Positions 1 through 8,908 are shown, counted from the stretch's first letter. The stretch is DNA of 50,483 nt from an uncultured Roseburia sp. (GCA_947649645.1 CANSSP010000022.1:1-50483), one strand, 5' to 3'. The notes: generated by a model from the sequence alone, not told the origin. Numbers and translations are program-made.

Positions 1-411
1 AAACCCTTGAATAATGGATATTTTCTAAGTCACCTATTCCAACTATCCAACAGAAGTACGGCGCAACAGGGCGCTTGCCTTTGTAAGCAATACTTTCGGG
101 CTAAATGGTTTTACCATATAATCATCGGCCCCATATTCATAACCTTTCAATTTATCTTCCTCATCACTTTTGGCGGTCAGCATGATAATTGGCAGACTGC
201 TCATTTCCCTTGTCATTTTACATACAGAAAAGCCGTCAAGATGTGGCATCATAATATCCGGCACCATCAGATCCATAGGATTATTTTTCATTAACATCAG
301 AGCATCTGCACCGTCATCGGCAGTAAAGCAGGTATGTCCTCCTCTGTGCATATATTCACAGATAATGTCCTGCATGTTCTTTTCATCTTCTACAATTAAA
401 ATGTTAGCCAT
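1..411 (-). pseudogene. Response regulator, receiver domain intact, broken after residue 122 and partial at the window edge
   Basis: A complete CheY-like receiver domain reads from ATG at 411: acidic pocket near residues 8-10 (VEDE), phospho-acceptor D52 in PDIMMPHLDG, T79 in MLTAK, K101 in VKPFS. The preceding P51 is unusual; most relatives have Leu or Ile there. The frame stops at TAG (43-45) just after LLRRTSVG, where OmpR-family proteins enter the linker to their DNA-binding domain. Codons from 43 to the window edge in the neighbouring frame stay open and read VGIGDLENIHYSRV, which resembles the start of an OmpR-type winged-helix domain. I infer a frameshift near 43-48 with the rest of the gene outside the window. 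A genuine stand-alone receiver is the alternative. An AAGGATGG ribosome site precedes the start. Confidence 0.6.
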
Positions 412-504
412 AAAACCATCCTTTTAACGCATTTTCTGTCTCATCTGATGATAAATCCCGCGTGCTGGCTGCCTGTCTTTTGTTTTTGGATATCTGCCGC
501 GGAA

Positions 505-1287
505 TTAAAGATGATTGATTTTGTTTTTGATTTTGCGTTTTATCTTAAATAACAGGCGGGACGTATATTGTTCATTTTTAAGCAGCAATTCGTAAGCATC
601 CATAACTCCGGCAGAATAGCAAAATACAAAAAGTCCTGTTGCAAGTCCCAGAAATACAAACGAATGATATTCCGACCAGATAAACCTGCCGTTCATGGTC
701 AGAGAAACGGCCAGAATACCGACTATAAATAAAATGATACCCGGAACCAGCATAACGACATAAATTTTCTTTTTTGCCTGATACATATGGGATAATTCCT
801 GGAGATACCCATAATCAAGTATCAGAGGTTCTTCTCTCAGGACTTTATATTGCTCCTGTTCTGAAAATGAGCCTGCAACAAAAGAGCTGATGCCTGTGAT
901 AATAAATATTGCCATTCCAAGAAAACGCCATGTCAGATCAGATGTGAACATAACATAAGGTATTCCCGCCAATGCCCACGCCATAAATCCCATACCGATA
1001 TATGTGCTTAATTTTTTCTGGTTTGCGATATATCCGGTTGCCATTTCCCTGCTTACATAATAGCCTCTGTCATTTACGATGTCAGAGGTTTTCTCGTCTT
1101 TTAAAAGAAAATCGATGGATGTTTCAAAGATATTGGATAATTGTAATAGCTTTTCTGTTTCCGGAAACCCCTGGTTGTTTTCCCACTTGCTGATTGCCTG
1201 TCTGGTCGTTCCGATTTGTTCGGCAAGTGCCTCCTGTGAAAGCCCTCTTTCTTTTCTCAGCTTTAATAATTTTTCTCCAAATGTCAT
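505..1287 (-). CDS. XRE-family transcriptional regulator with C-terminal membrane domain
   Basis: Protein of 260 residues. Residues about 3-62 form a Cro/C1-type helix-turn-helix (LSQEALAEQIGTTRQAISKW is the recognition unit). After a linker there are four hydrophobic segments near 96-114, 121-140, 174-196 and 208-228, so the regulator is probably anchored in the membrane with its DNA-binding domain in the cytoplasm. This architecture is common in Firmicutes next to transporter or stress genes, but no obvious target lies beside it here. The start has a GGAGGA site 8 nt upstream. The regulated gene and the signal cannot be told from the sequence. Confidence 0.85.
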   Translation of the reverse strand: MTFGEKLLKLRKERGLSQEALAEQIGTTRQAISKWENNQGFPETEKLLQLSNIFETSIDFLLKDEKTSDIVNDRGYYVSREMATGYIANQKKLSTYIGMGFMAWALAGIPYVMFTSDLTWRFLGMAIFIITGISSFVAGSFSEQEQYKVLREEPLILDYGYLQELSHMYQAKKKIYVVMLVPGIILFIVGILAVSLTMNGRFIWSEYHSFVFLGLATGLFVFCYSAGVMDAYELLLKNEQYTSRLLFKIKRKIKNKINHL

Positions 1288-1453
1288 ATATGTGTCCTCC
1301 TTGGTTTTGATAGATCAATCTTAGCGAATCAGACTGTAACTTTCTATCTTTTCTGAATGGAACATTGTCAACGCTGAGTTGCATATATGTTATTTTCGGC
1401 AAAACAACGCTTTTGGCCGTTTTTTCGAAACTTTGCGGGTGCAGAATTTTTCA

Positions 1454-1960
1454 CTAAAGTGGCGTTTCAAACCCGTATTCGTGTAAAACAAGGTCAGCGT
1501 CTATGACTTCATCATAAACGCCATTTCCCATTATGAAACCATTTTTCATATACAGTTGTATGGCGGGATTGTTTATGTCTGCAACAAAAAGCCGTAAGTA
1601 AGAAGCCTTTAGGTTTTTCGCAGTCTCCTTTGCTTTTTCGAGCATTAAGCTGCCGATTCCCATTCTGGAATAGTTTGCATTTACGCCGAAACGGTCTAAA
1701 TACAGAGCCCTGCACTGGCTATCCCGCCATTCTATGGATTTTTCCCCTTGGTTAGTATCACACAGAGCAAATGCAGAAACAATAACATCGTTATCGAGCA
1801 GGACATAGAGGCGATGGTTTCTGATATCCTCCTCAAAAAACGCGCAGGGATAAATGTCATCCCATATCGGTATGTGTTCATGATTCATTTTATGAATTAT
1901 GTGCGTATATACGGTTTTGATCTGCGATAAATCCTGCATAACTGCTAATCTGAAATCCAT
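1454..1960 (-). CDS. GNAT-family N-acetyltransferase
   Basis: About 168 residues with a GNAT fold. The acetyl-CoA binding motif A is visible as NYSRMGIGSLMLEKAKETA, followed by the usual strand and motif B (YLRLFVADINNPAIQLYMKN, GF). I chose ATG 1960 because GAGG lies 8 nt upstream. A GTG three codons earlier would overlap that site. The acceptor is unknown: this branch includes acetyltransferases of small amines and protein N-termini. The gene stands alone between the XRE regulator and a gene remnant. Confidence 0.85.
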   Translation of the reverse strand: MDFRLAVMQDLSQIKTVYTHIIHKMNHEHIPIWDDIYPCAFFEEDIRNHRLYVLLDNDVIVSAFALCDTNQGEKSIEWRDSQCRALYLDRFGVNANYSRMGIGSLMLEKAKETAKNLKASYLRLFVADINNPAIQLYMKNGFIMGNGVYDEVIDADLVLHEYGFETPL

Positions 1961-2106
1961 TCTGTTCACCTCACTGATTCTGATCTGTCGCCGACTCTAT
2001 TATACAGCTTTAAATCGGTAAAAGGAATATCTGTCCCGTCATAACCTGCCTTTGTTTCATTTTACCGGATTGTTGCTTTGCAGCCGCAAACTTCGTTTAT
2101 GGGGAA

Positions 2107-2325
2107 ATGCCTGTTTTCCAGGAATGTCATTGTGGTAAAATGGAGTTGCATCAGTATGCGTTTTATATACCGGTGTATCAGCGAGGGTGTCACTGGACGG
2201 ATCAGGAAGTGAATGATTTATGAAATGAAATCTATGAATTTTTTCCACGGGAAATCAATGAAACCGAAGATAAAACATGGTGCTGTTTATTAAGAGGCAG
2301 GAGGCCTTCTGATACAGATGGATGC
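2107..2325 (+). pseudogene. Probable remnant of a DUF262 (GmrSD/ParB-like) protein gene
   Basis: In one plus-strand frame from ATG 2107 the translation contains YAFYIPVYQRGCHWTDQEV, matching the DUF262 signature (I-P-x-Y-Q-R, then W, then E..L). The frame hits TGA at 2221-2223 exactly where family members usually have Trp (L-W-x-D/E-I), then continues NEIYEFFPREINETEDKTW and a short hydrophobic stretch before similarity fades. DUF262 proteins are DNA-cleaving or DNA-binding modules, including the type IV restriction enzyme GmrSD. Only about 70 codons are recognisable, so this is a decayed fragment if the match is real. The rest of the interval 1970-2490 shows nothing convincing. Confidence 0.4.
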
Positions 2326-2490
2326 TCCCGGGGCGTCTGTCGGATGGGCTTTCCATTTTTGTGGGATTTATGGCTTTATGCCGGAGCCGTTTTTGCGAAG
2401 AATCATGGCTCCGGCACAAATCCAGTGTGAGAAAGGAGCGGGTCATTCAACCGGTTGATTTGTTGCTGATCTCTATATAAATTCCTCCAT

Positions 2491-3544
2491 TCATTCTGTT
2501 GTTCCGTCTGAGTAAACGATGGATGTCACTTTATATTCAAATTTCAGATCCTCAAAATCTGTAGTACTGACCTTGACATGATCATCCATAAATTGATTTA
2601 TATCGAATCCCATTTCAGAGACAGTGACACTGCCGCCTGCATTGATCGTCTGTCCTGTAAAGTCGAGTTCGAGTGACATGATTTTTACGTCAAACAGATC
2701 GTTGATTGTAAGAACGCCCTGTACGCCTTTGATGTCTTTTGAAGTATGATTATATACTTCAAAAGAAAACTCTGTTCGTGGCGAATATCTTCCTGCTTTG
2801 TAATCTGCATCCAGATTTTGCTTGCCGGTTACTTGCACCGTAACTTTTTCGTTCTCCATCGTTTCGGTTGAAGATGAGTCTCCCATGCCCGAACCATCTT
2901 CATATACAATATTTGTAACTTCGTATTCAAATTTTAAGTCCGCGAAATCTGTATTATAAAATTTTACATGATACTCCATAAACTGATTTATGTCCATTCC
3001 TAAATTGTTTACAGCTATGGATTCACCCGATGGAACATTATTTCCGGTAAAATCACAGTCGGATTTCATAATTTTTTCTCCGAACAGATCATAGACTGTC
3101 AGACTCCCCTGAACGCCTTTGATGTTTTTGTCTGTATTATTCGTAATATCAAAGGAAAGCTCGACTCTGTCGGAATATCTGCCTGCGGCTAAATCTGTCG
3201 GCAGATTGGATTTACCGGTTACTGTCACAGCGACCTCATTATTGCGTACCGGAATGGATTCTGTATATGAATCACCGCAGACCTCGCAGGTAAACGTTTT
3301 CTCTCCTTCCTCTTTGAAAGTAGATTCTTTTGTGATTTCTTCTTTGTAGGTATGTTCTTTTTTTGATACATTTTCAGTTCTGGTTTCTTCACACAAGGAG
3401 CAGGTAAACGTTTTTTCACCTTCCTCTGTGCAGGTTGCGTCCTTTGTAATCACGCCGTTGTCATACTCATGTTCACATTGTCCCGCATCCTGCCAATGCA
3501 AAGGATAACAGGGCGGCCGCGCTCCAGATGGTTAACTTTTTCAT
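2491..3544 (-). pseudogene. Cell-surface lipoprotein with two Cys-rich repeats and two Ig-like repeats, frameshifted after the signal peptide
   Basis: An AGGAGG site (3559-3554) precedes ATG 3544, which starts a lipoprotein signal peptide: MKKL, a hydrophobic core and lipobox LAGC. That frame ends at a TGA only a few codons later. The body reads in the next frame, from about 3480 to 2491. Removing one G from the GGG at 3484-3482 joins them as LAGCGQCEHEYDNG. A start at TTG 3501 would give a 336-residue protein without export signal. The body has two roughly 35-residue repeats with C-x2-C pairs (TFTCSLCEE, TFTCEVCGD), then two repeats of about 110 residues, each beginning VTVTGK or VQVTGK and containing GVQG, DINQFM and DLKFEY. 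Binding function is unknown. The frameshift may be real, phase-variable or a sequencing error. Confidence 0.65.
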
Positions 3545-3877
3545 AATATGATTCCTCCTGAATAAAGATAAAAGATATTTATAATTATATATCATATTTG
3601 CAACTTTTTCTACCATTTCAGACAAAAAACAGGAAATTTGCAAACAATATACACAATATTCTGATAAATGTAGTGGTGGAGGAGTGCGAAAAAACAGACA
3701 ATATAAAATAAGAGAGAGGAATTTCGGAATTCTGTAAAAAAAAGCACCGGCTGGCCGGTGCTTTTTTCTAATCCATTTTACAATATCTTATCCTAATAAA
3801 ACAAAAACTCTATTATTAAAGAAAAAGGTACATGTAACGTGTGATTAATTTTGGTAACGTTTTTCCGCAACGAAGAA
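3545..3877. other. Intergenic stretch with one terminator and no supported gene
   Basis: A+T-rich interval between the lipoprotein gene and the cold-shock gene, both on the minus strand. It contains the hairpin terminator at 3736-3767 and, towards the lipoprotein start, the AGGAGG site at 3554-3559. I see no coding potential on either strand and could not place a convincing promoter for the lipoprotein gene. Confidence 0.5.
3736..3767 (-). terminator. Rho-independent terminator of the cold-shock gene, usable in both directions
   Basis: Perfect 8-bp stem GCACCGGC / GCCGGTGC (3744-3751, 3754-3761) with a 2-nt loop. It is flanked by eight A on the left and six T on the right, so it ends transcripts on either strand. 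It lies 110 nt downstream of the cold-shock gene. Confidence 0.85.
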
Positions 3878-4078
3878 TTATTTTATCACGGTAACGTTGG
3901 TTGCCTGAGGTCCCTTCGATCCATCGACAACGTCAAATTCTACTGCAGCACCTTCTTCGAGAGATTTAAATCCTTCCATATTCAGTCCTGAGTAGTGTAC
4001 GAATACGTCATTTCCCTCCTCGTCGGAAATGAATCCGTAGCCTTTTTGGTTGTTAAACCATTTTACTGTACCCTTCAT
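3878..4078 (-). CDS. Cold-shock protein, CspA family
   Basis: A 66-residue single cold-shock domain. Both RNA-binding motifs are present: KGYGFI (RNP1) and VFVHYSGL (RNP2). It begins [16 protein letters not shown], the standard N-terminus. I chose ATG 4078 because GGAGG lies about 9 nt upstream and the start fits the family length; a start seven codons earlier would add unrelated residues. The product binds single-stranded RNA and DNA and works as an RNA chaperone. The gene has its own promoter and terminator. Confidence 0.95.
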   Translation of the reverse strand: MKGTVKWFNNQKGYGFISDEEGNDVFVHYSGLNMEGFKSLEEGAAVEFDVVDGSKGPQATNVTVIK

Positions 4079-4130
4079 TCGAAAGTACCTCCATAACATT
4101 AAGTCTAACTGTGAATTACAGCCATAGCTA

Positions 4131-4159
4131 ACAATAGCATATTGTGATGGAAATGTAAA
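4131..4159 (-). promoter_or_regulatory. Predicted sigma-A promoter of the cold-shock gene
   Basis: On the minus strand, -35 TTTACA (4159-4154), a 17-nt spacer and -10 TATTGT (4136-4131). It would give a leader of about 45 nt before ATG 4078, short compared with the long thermosensing leaders of some csp genes. Confidence 0.55.
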
Positions 4160-4168
4160 GTATAAAAT

Positions 4169-4672
4169 TTAAAGTTCTTCGAAAGTAATCTCGTGATTTT
4201 TTAGAAATCGTCTGATCAGAGAATCCCACTCCTGTTCAAGTCCCCTGTCGGTGGAAAAAATACGGTAGGAGATGCCCGTCGTCAGAGTCAGACTGCCATT
4301 CTGGAATCTGAGATTGAGAAACATGCCTGTGATATCCTGCGGTGTAAAATGGCTGCGGGTCTGTTCCAGAGTGCGGGCGAGGTTGACGGGGGAAAGCAGA
4401 AAGACAAATTTAAAGCAGGACGGCGTCCGTTTTCCTTTTATCAGGTCAAAGCAGTGGGTGCGTATCTGGCCGAAAGGTATAAAGGGGAGGCCCGAAAGGC
4501 CGGCCAGTTCGAGTTCCTCCGCCGAATAAAAGTCCGGGCGCAGACTTCCGTCGATGTGGAAAGTCACGCTTCCCTGGATGGTGGCTTCCTGCAGTAAAAA
4601 ATTGTCAAACGTTTTATTGCAGAGCAGCTTATTCATAAAATCTTTGATTTCGGGCAGGTTTAATGCAATCAT
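4169..4672 (-). CDS. DUF5721 family protein
   Basis: About 167 residues, soluble, with no signal peptide. The segments ATIQGSVTFHIDG, PFGQIR and a mid-protein LSPVNLARTLEQ match my recollection of DUF5721, a family seen mainly in Lachnospiraceae and of unknown function. I prefer ATG 4672 because GGAG sits 6 nt upstream; the ATG four codons earlier would contain that site. The gene is divergent from the M18 aminopeptidase gene, and their promoters overlap. Confidence 0.7.
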   Translation of the reverse strand: MIALNLPEIKDFMNKLLCNKTFDNFLLQEATIQGSVTFHIDGSLRPDFYSAEELELAGLSGLPFIPFGQIRTHCFDLIKGKRTPSCFKFVFLLSPVNLARTLEQTRSHFTPQDITGMFLNLRFQNGSLTLTTGISYRIFSTDRGLEQEWDSLIRRFLKNHEITFEEL

Positions 4673-4713
4673 GTTGTTCTCCATCTGACATTTTGTGAAG
4701 ATTTATTTTTCTC

Positions 4714-4743
4714 ATTATAACACTGTTTATAAGAGGAAAACAA
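4714..4743 (-). promoter_or_regulatory. Predicted promoter of the DUF5721 gene
   Basis: Minus strand: -35 TTGTTT (4743-4738), 18-nt spacer, -10 TATAAT (4719-4714). It overlaps the oppositely directed promoter at 4726-4754, so the two genes may interfere with or balance each other. Confidence 0.5.
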
Positions 4744-4754
4744 TATGGTAAAAT
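4726..4754 (+). promoter_or_regulatory. Predicted promoter of the M18 aminopeptidase gene
   Basis: Plus strand: -35 TTTATA (4726-4731), 17-nt spacer, -10 TAAAAT (4749-4754), about 37 nt before ATG 4792. Confidence 0.45.
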
Positions 4755-4791
4755 AGACAGATAAGGATGAAAAGAAACGAGGGAATTGATA

Positions 4792-6102
4792 ATGAAAAAA
4801 AATGAGTTTTTATCTGAATTGCTGCAAAAGGGAGTGTCTCCGGTACAGGCAGTGCACGTCTGTGGGGAAAAGCTGGCATCCGCGGGGTTTCGAAGGATTG
4901 GCTATGAAGAAGCCTGGAAACTGGAAAAGGGCGGCAGATATTACGTACAGCACCACGATACCACGCTGTTTGCGTTTACAGTGGGCGGGGGATGTGTTCC
5001 GGGAGCAGAAAATAAAAACAATAAGGCGCCCTGGCTGCGAATCGCGGCTGCTCACACGGATTTTCCGTGCCTGCGCATCAAACCATCTGCAGATGTGGCG
5101 GCAGACGGATATGCCCGGGTCAATGTGGAAGTGTACGGCGGGGCGATTTTAAATACCTGGATGGACCGGCCGCTTGGGGCAGCCGGACGGGTGGCGGTGA
5201 GAAGTGAAGATCCGTTTGCGCCCCGGATGATGGAGTTTGTGTCGGAAAAAAGCCTGATGACGATACCAAATCTGGCCATTCACATGAATCGTGATGTGAA
5301 TAAAGGAATTGAGCTCAACAGGCAGACAGAGATGCTTCCGATTGCAGGGCTTTCAGACGGCGGCCGGGAGCAGACGGATTTTTTTCTGACCTATCTGGCG
5401 GAAGAGCTTGGTGTGGAAAAAGAAGAAATTCTGGATTTTGAGCTGACGGTTTACTGCAGGGAGGAGCCGGAATACGTCGGCCTTCACGGCGAATTTATTT
5501 CCAGTCCCCGGCTGGATAACCTGACGTCCTGCGCCGCCCTCGTTTCGGCGCTGACCGATGCCACGCGCACGGACGGGGTCAGCCTGATCGCTCTGTTTGA
5601 TCATGAGGAGATCGGGAGTCGCAGCAAACAGGGTGCAGGGTCGATTCTGCTGCACGATATGCTGCTGCGCATATTAAGGTGCCTGGGAAGGGAAGCGTCA
5701 GCGGATTGTGACCTGTATCAGGGCATGTTTCTGTCTGTGGATGTGGCGCACGGGCTTCACCCGAATTATGCGGGGAAGATGGATCTGACGAATAAGCCGG
5801 TACTTGGCGGCGGGGTCTGTATCAAGGAAGCCAGTTCGCAGTCCTATGCGACAGACTGTGAGGCAGTTGCAATCATCCAGCAGATCTGCGAACAAAAGAA
5901 GATCCCTTATCAGAAATTTGTAAACCGTTCTGACCTTCAGGGCGGCGGGACGCTGGGGGCAATTGCGTCGGCGCTGCTTCCGATGCGGACGGTGGATATC
6001 GGAGTGCCTCTCCTGGCGATGCATTCTGCGAGAGAGATGATGGGAAGCGCGGATCAGGCTGCGCTTAAGGCGCTGGCGGAAGCTTTTTTTTCATTTGACT
6101 GA
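4792..6102 (+). CDS. M18 family metal-dependent aminopeptidase
   Basis: A 436-residue cytoplasmic exopeptidase of the aspartyl-aminopeptidase family, removing N-terminal residues from peptides with two bound metal ions. Family motifs appear in order: AAHTDFPCLRIKP (first metal His/Asp), SPRLDNLTSC, LFDHEEIGSRSKQGA (catalytic Glu pair), SVDVAHGLHPNYAGKMD, and a late MHSAREMMG that supplies the last His. Length fits the family. ATG 4792 follows GAGGG by about 9 nt; an in-frame TTG at 4786 is too close to the site. The next gene begins 41 nt downstream. Confidence 0.93.
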   Translation: MKKNEFLSELLQKGVSPVQAVHVCGEKLASAGFRRIGYEEAWKLEKGGRYYVQHHDTTLFAFTVGGGCVPGAENKNNKAPWLRIAAAHTDFPCLRIKPSADVAADGYARVNVEVYGGAILNTWMDRPLGAAGRVAVRSEDPFAPRMMEFVSEKSLMTIPNLAIHMNRDVNKGIELNRQTEMLPIAGLSDGGREQTDFFLTYLAEELGVEKEEILDFELTVYCREEPEYVGLHGEFISSPRLDNLTSCAALVSALTDATRTDGVSLIALFDHEEIGSRSKQGAGSILLHDMLLRILRCLGREASADCDLYQGMFLSVDVAHGLHPNYAGKMDLTNKPVLGGGVCIKEASSQSYATDCEAVAIIQQICEQKKIPYQKFVNRSDLQGGGTLGAIASALLPMRTVDIGVPLLAMHSAREMMGSADQAALKALAEAFFSFD

Positions 6103-6143
6103 CAGGGAAATGGATGACGCATGATTATGTTAAGGAGGAATCT

Positions 6144-7313
6144 GTGAAAAAGAAGGCAGGAACAGTTCTTCTGGCCGGAGGGCTGATTTGTGCGGTATTG
6201 CTGTTAAAAGGTGTCTTTTCCGGGGTGGATGTGCGGCAGGGTATCGGCAGCGCGGGGGAAAACAGATCAAAGTTTCCGGAGCAGGAGAAAACGTTTTTCA
6301 AAGAAGAGACGCAGCCTGTGTGTATTTCTGCAGACCGGTATGTATACAATACGCTGAATGACGAGGAAAAGCAGGTTTATGATGAGATTCTGTCTGTGAT
6401 GCTCGGGCATGAGAGGGAGATCAGGGTAAATACACTGGATATTGCTGTGCTTGACAGAGCTTACAAATCGGTCTGCGCGGATTACGGAAATCTTTTCTGG
6501 GTTTCCGGTTACGTGTATACCCAGTATACAAGAGGAGAGGAGCTGGTCGGACTGGAATTTGCGCCCCAGTATACGATGACGCGCAGGGAGCGGGAGCGGG
6601 TGCAGGCCCGGATTGACGAAAGGACGGAAAAGATATTGTCAGGGATTCCCGCGGAGGCGTCAGACTATGAAAAGGCAAAATATATCTTTGACTATCTTGC
6701 GTCCAATGTTGATTATGATGTGGGGGCTGTAGAAAATCAGAATATCATCAGCGTATTTCTTTATGGAAAAACGGTCTGTCAGGGGTATGCGAACGCGACG
6801 CAGTATCTGCTCTGGGAAGAGGGGATTGAGTCTGCGGTTGTGACAGGGGAGGCAAACGGGGAACCGCATGCGTGGAATCTGGCGCGGCTGGACGGAGAAT
6901 ATTATTATATCGACACGACCTGGGGAAACTCTGCTTATGTCGAATCTGCAGCGGATGACCATCGTTTTATCAATTATGGTTATTTCTGTATTACTTCCGG
7001 GGAAATCGGGGTCAGCCACAATGCGGATGATAACATCAGGCTGCCGGAAACTTCTGCGGTGCAGAATAATTATTATGTCAGAGAGGGAAAATATTTTTCG
7101 GAGTGGGATCCGGAGGCGGTCGGGAGTGTCTTAAAAGCAGCTTATGAGGAAGGATGCGCGGCTGTTTCCGTAAAGTTTGCCAGGGAAGAACTGTATCGGC
7201 AGGCAAAGCAGTACTTTATGGAGGAGGGGCATATCGGAGATTACTGTGCCGGGCTGCGCAATCTGTATTACATGGAGGATGTGCAGCAGCGGATCCTTAC
7301 ATTATACTTCTGA
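6144..7313 (+). CDS. Secreted or membrane-anchored transglutaminase-like protein
   Basis: About 389 residues. GTG 6144 is the likely start because AAGGAGG ends 5 nt before it and the protein then begins MKKKAGTVLLAGGLICAVLL, a signal peptide or membrane anchor. A transglutaminase-like (cysteine-protease fold) core carries the triad C212 (GKTVCQGYAN), H242 (EPHAWN) and D257 (YYYIDTTWGN). The region before the core and the C-terminal 100 residues match no domain I know. Such proteins in Firmicutes usually act outside the membrane as proteases or crosslinkers; the substrate is unknown. Confidence 0.85.
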   Translation: MKKKAGTVLLAGGLICAVLLLKGVFSGVDVRQGIGSAGENRSKFPEQEKTFFKEETQPVCISADRYVYNTLNDEEKQVYDEILSVMLGHEREIRVNTLDIAVLDRAYKSVCADYGNLFWVSGYVYTQYTRGEELVGLEFAPQYTMTRRERERVQARIDERTEKILSGIPAEASDYEKAKYIFDYLASNVDYDVGAVENQNIISVFLYGKTVCQGYANATQYLLWEEGIESAVVTGEANGEPHAWNLARLDGEYYYIDTTWGNSAYVESAADDHRFINYGYFCITSGEIGVSHNADDNIRLPETSAVQNNYYVREGKYFSEWDPEAVGSVLKAAYEEGCAAVSVKFAREELYRQAKQYFMEEGHIGDYCAGLRNLYYMEDVQQRILTLYF

Positions 7314-7374
7314 CTCTGGCATCACCGCATCTTTGCTGTCTTTTTGGCGGAAGCGTATAAATTAAAAAAAACGC

Positions 7375-7403
7375 TATACAAACGTGGATTTTTATGTTAT
7401 TAT
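7375..7403 (+). promoter_or_regulatory. Predicted promoter of the degV-family gene
   Basis: -35 TATACA (7375-7380), 17-nt spacer, -10 TATTAT (7398-7403). The predicted leader of about 105 nt shows no obvious structure. Confidence 0.4.
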
Positions 7404-7517
7404 CATGTGGTAATAAATACTACTTGTGATGGAATGCAAGAATATATAAGACGATTCCGGATAACAAATCAAATCATACATATAATATAAAAAGATTGGT
7501 AAAGATGGGGGTAGTGT

Positions 7518-8357
7518 ATGTACAGAATTGTGGTAGACAGTTGCGGCGAGCTGACGGAGGCGTTAAAAAAAGACGGTCGTTTCGTGACGGCGCCTCTGGA
7601 AATTGAGATTGACGGATATAGAATCAGAGATGACGAGAGTTTTGATCAGATTGATTTTCTGCGCAGAGTGAAGGAGAGTCCGACAGGGCCGAAGTCATCG
7701 TGTCCGTCGCCGGAGGAATACATGCGCGCTTATGAGGGAGAGGCGGATCATGTCTACGCCGTGACACTTTCCGAAAAACTGAGCGGTTCTTATAACAGTG
7801 CGGTTCTCGGGAAAAATCTATACGAGGAAGAGCATGGGGACGGCAAACAGATTTATGTATTTAATTCCCGGTCGGCTTCCATCGGCGAGACAATCATTGC
7901 TCTTAAAATCCAGGAGTGCGAGGAGGCGGGCATGCCGTTTGAGGAAGTGGTTGAGACGACAGAGAAATACATTGATTCTGTAAACACTTATTTTGTGCTT
8001 GAAACGCTTGAGACACTTCGCAAAGCAGGAAGGCTCTCAAATCTGAAAGCATTTCTCGCGAATACGTTAAACATAAAACCTGTAATGGGCTCCACCGATG
8101 ACGGTCAGATCTGCCAGCTCGATCAGGCACGCGGAATGAACAAGGCGCTTGAGAAGATGGTACAGACGATGATCGCGGGGACACAGGACTGCGGGAGCCG
8201 TATTCTTGCGATCTCGCACTGCAACTGTCCGGAGCGGGCTCAGGCGGTCCGGGCAAAAGTGGAAGAACTCGCGCATTTTAAAGAAATCATTATTCTTGAT
8301 ACCGCGGGAGTCAGCAGCATGTATGCAAATGACGGAGGCGTGATTATGGCCGTGTGA
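7518..8357 (+). CDS. DegV family fatty-acid-binding protein
   Basis: A 279-residue protein with the two-domain DegV fold. Visible family marks: IVVDSCGEL at the N-terminus, SCPSPEEY, the central VTLSEKLSGSYNSA with the Ser that holds the fatty-acid carboxylate, FNSRSASIG, and LETLRKAGRLS. DegV proteins bind a long-chain fatty acid, and some (FakB) present it to fatty acid kinase FakA for phospholipid synthesis. No fakA homologue is in the window. ATG 7518 follows a GGGGG site. Confidence 0.92.
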   Translation: MYRIVVDSCGELTEALKKDGRFVTAPLEIEIDGYRIRDDESFDQIDFLRRVKESPTGPKSSCPSPEEYMRAYEGEADHVYAVTLSEKLSGSYNSAVLGKNLYEEEHGDGKQIYVFNSRSASIGETIIALKIQECEEAGMPFEEVVETTEKYIDSVNTYFVLETLETLRKAGRLSNLKAFLANTLNIKPVMGSTDDGQICQLDQARGMNKALEKMVQTMIAGTQDCGSRILAISHCNCPERAQAVRAKVEELAHFKEIIILDTAGVSSMYANDGGVIMAV

Positions 8358-8470
8358 TGTGCGGCAGATACCAGAACTTCCCCTGATTGCTTCAAACTGA
8401 CATTATATTTTGCCGGATCCAAGAGATACTACCCATTGAAAATATAATGAAAGGGAAAGAAGGTATCTTT

Positions 8471-8671
8471 ATGGACACGGTTACCCAAAAGGTATATACG
8501 CATATGAAAACGTTATCCGACCAGAACGGATTTGCGCCGACGGTCAGACAGACGGCAGAGCAGTTAAAACTAAGCGAGCATGAGGTGGAAGCGGCGATAA
8601 ATGAAATGCAGCGGTTGGGAAAGATTGTAATTACGGATATTCCGGCGAAAAGTATCATAGAGTTTGTGTGA
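8471..8671 (+). CDS. Small winged-helix protein resembling the LexA DNA-binding domain
   Basis: A 66-residue protein beginning MDTVTQKVYTHMKTLSDQNG, with PTVRQTAEQLKLSEHEVEAA as the helix-turn-helix part. The pattern resembles the N-terminal LexA domain (pfam LexA_DNA_bind), but there is no peptidase domain. I chose ATG 8471 from AAAGAAGG about 7 nt upstream; an earlier in-frame ATG would add 28 poorly conserved residues. It is probably a small DNA-binding regulator of unknown target. It is not a complete LexA. Confidence 0.65.
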   Translation: MDTVTQKVYTHMKTLSDQNGFAPTVRQTAEQLKLSEHEVEAAINEMQRLGKIVITDIPAKSIIEFV

Positions 8672-8735
8672 GAATCGGGAGAACAACGAAAAGCATTCTG
8701 TGTTGTGATCCGGATATCGGCGGTGATTGTCAGAT

Positions 8736-8763
8736 GGGTCATACAGGCATGCCTGTATGACCC
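8736..8763 (+). terminator. Perfect 28-bp palindrome, probable terminator hairpin
   Basis: GGGTCATACAGGCA / TGCCTGTATGACCC is a perfect inverted repeat that would form a 12-bp stem with a 4-nt loop. It is followed by GTTACTTTGTTATG, a weak T stretch. It lies between the LexA-like gene and the next gene and could end transcription or bind a dimeric protein. Confidence 0.45.
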
Positions 8764-8908
8764 GTTACTTTGTTATGTCTGATGGAAATAATTTAAACTG
8801 GTTTATTTCGTGCGTTCTGCAAAATTTTTCATGACATTGTTTTATTCTGAAAGTGGTATGGATTGCATATGTTACATTTTGATTTTAGAAATTTTGGAGG
8901 AAGTACGG

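Noticed and set aside
2057..2446. Two minus-strand frames of 63 codons each
   Set aside because: No family resemblance or ribosome sites; the plus-strand DUF262-like reading is the better explanation.
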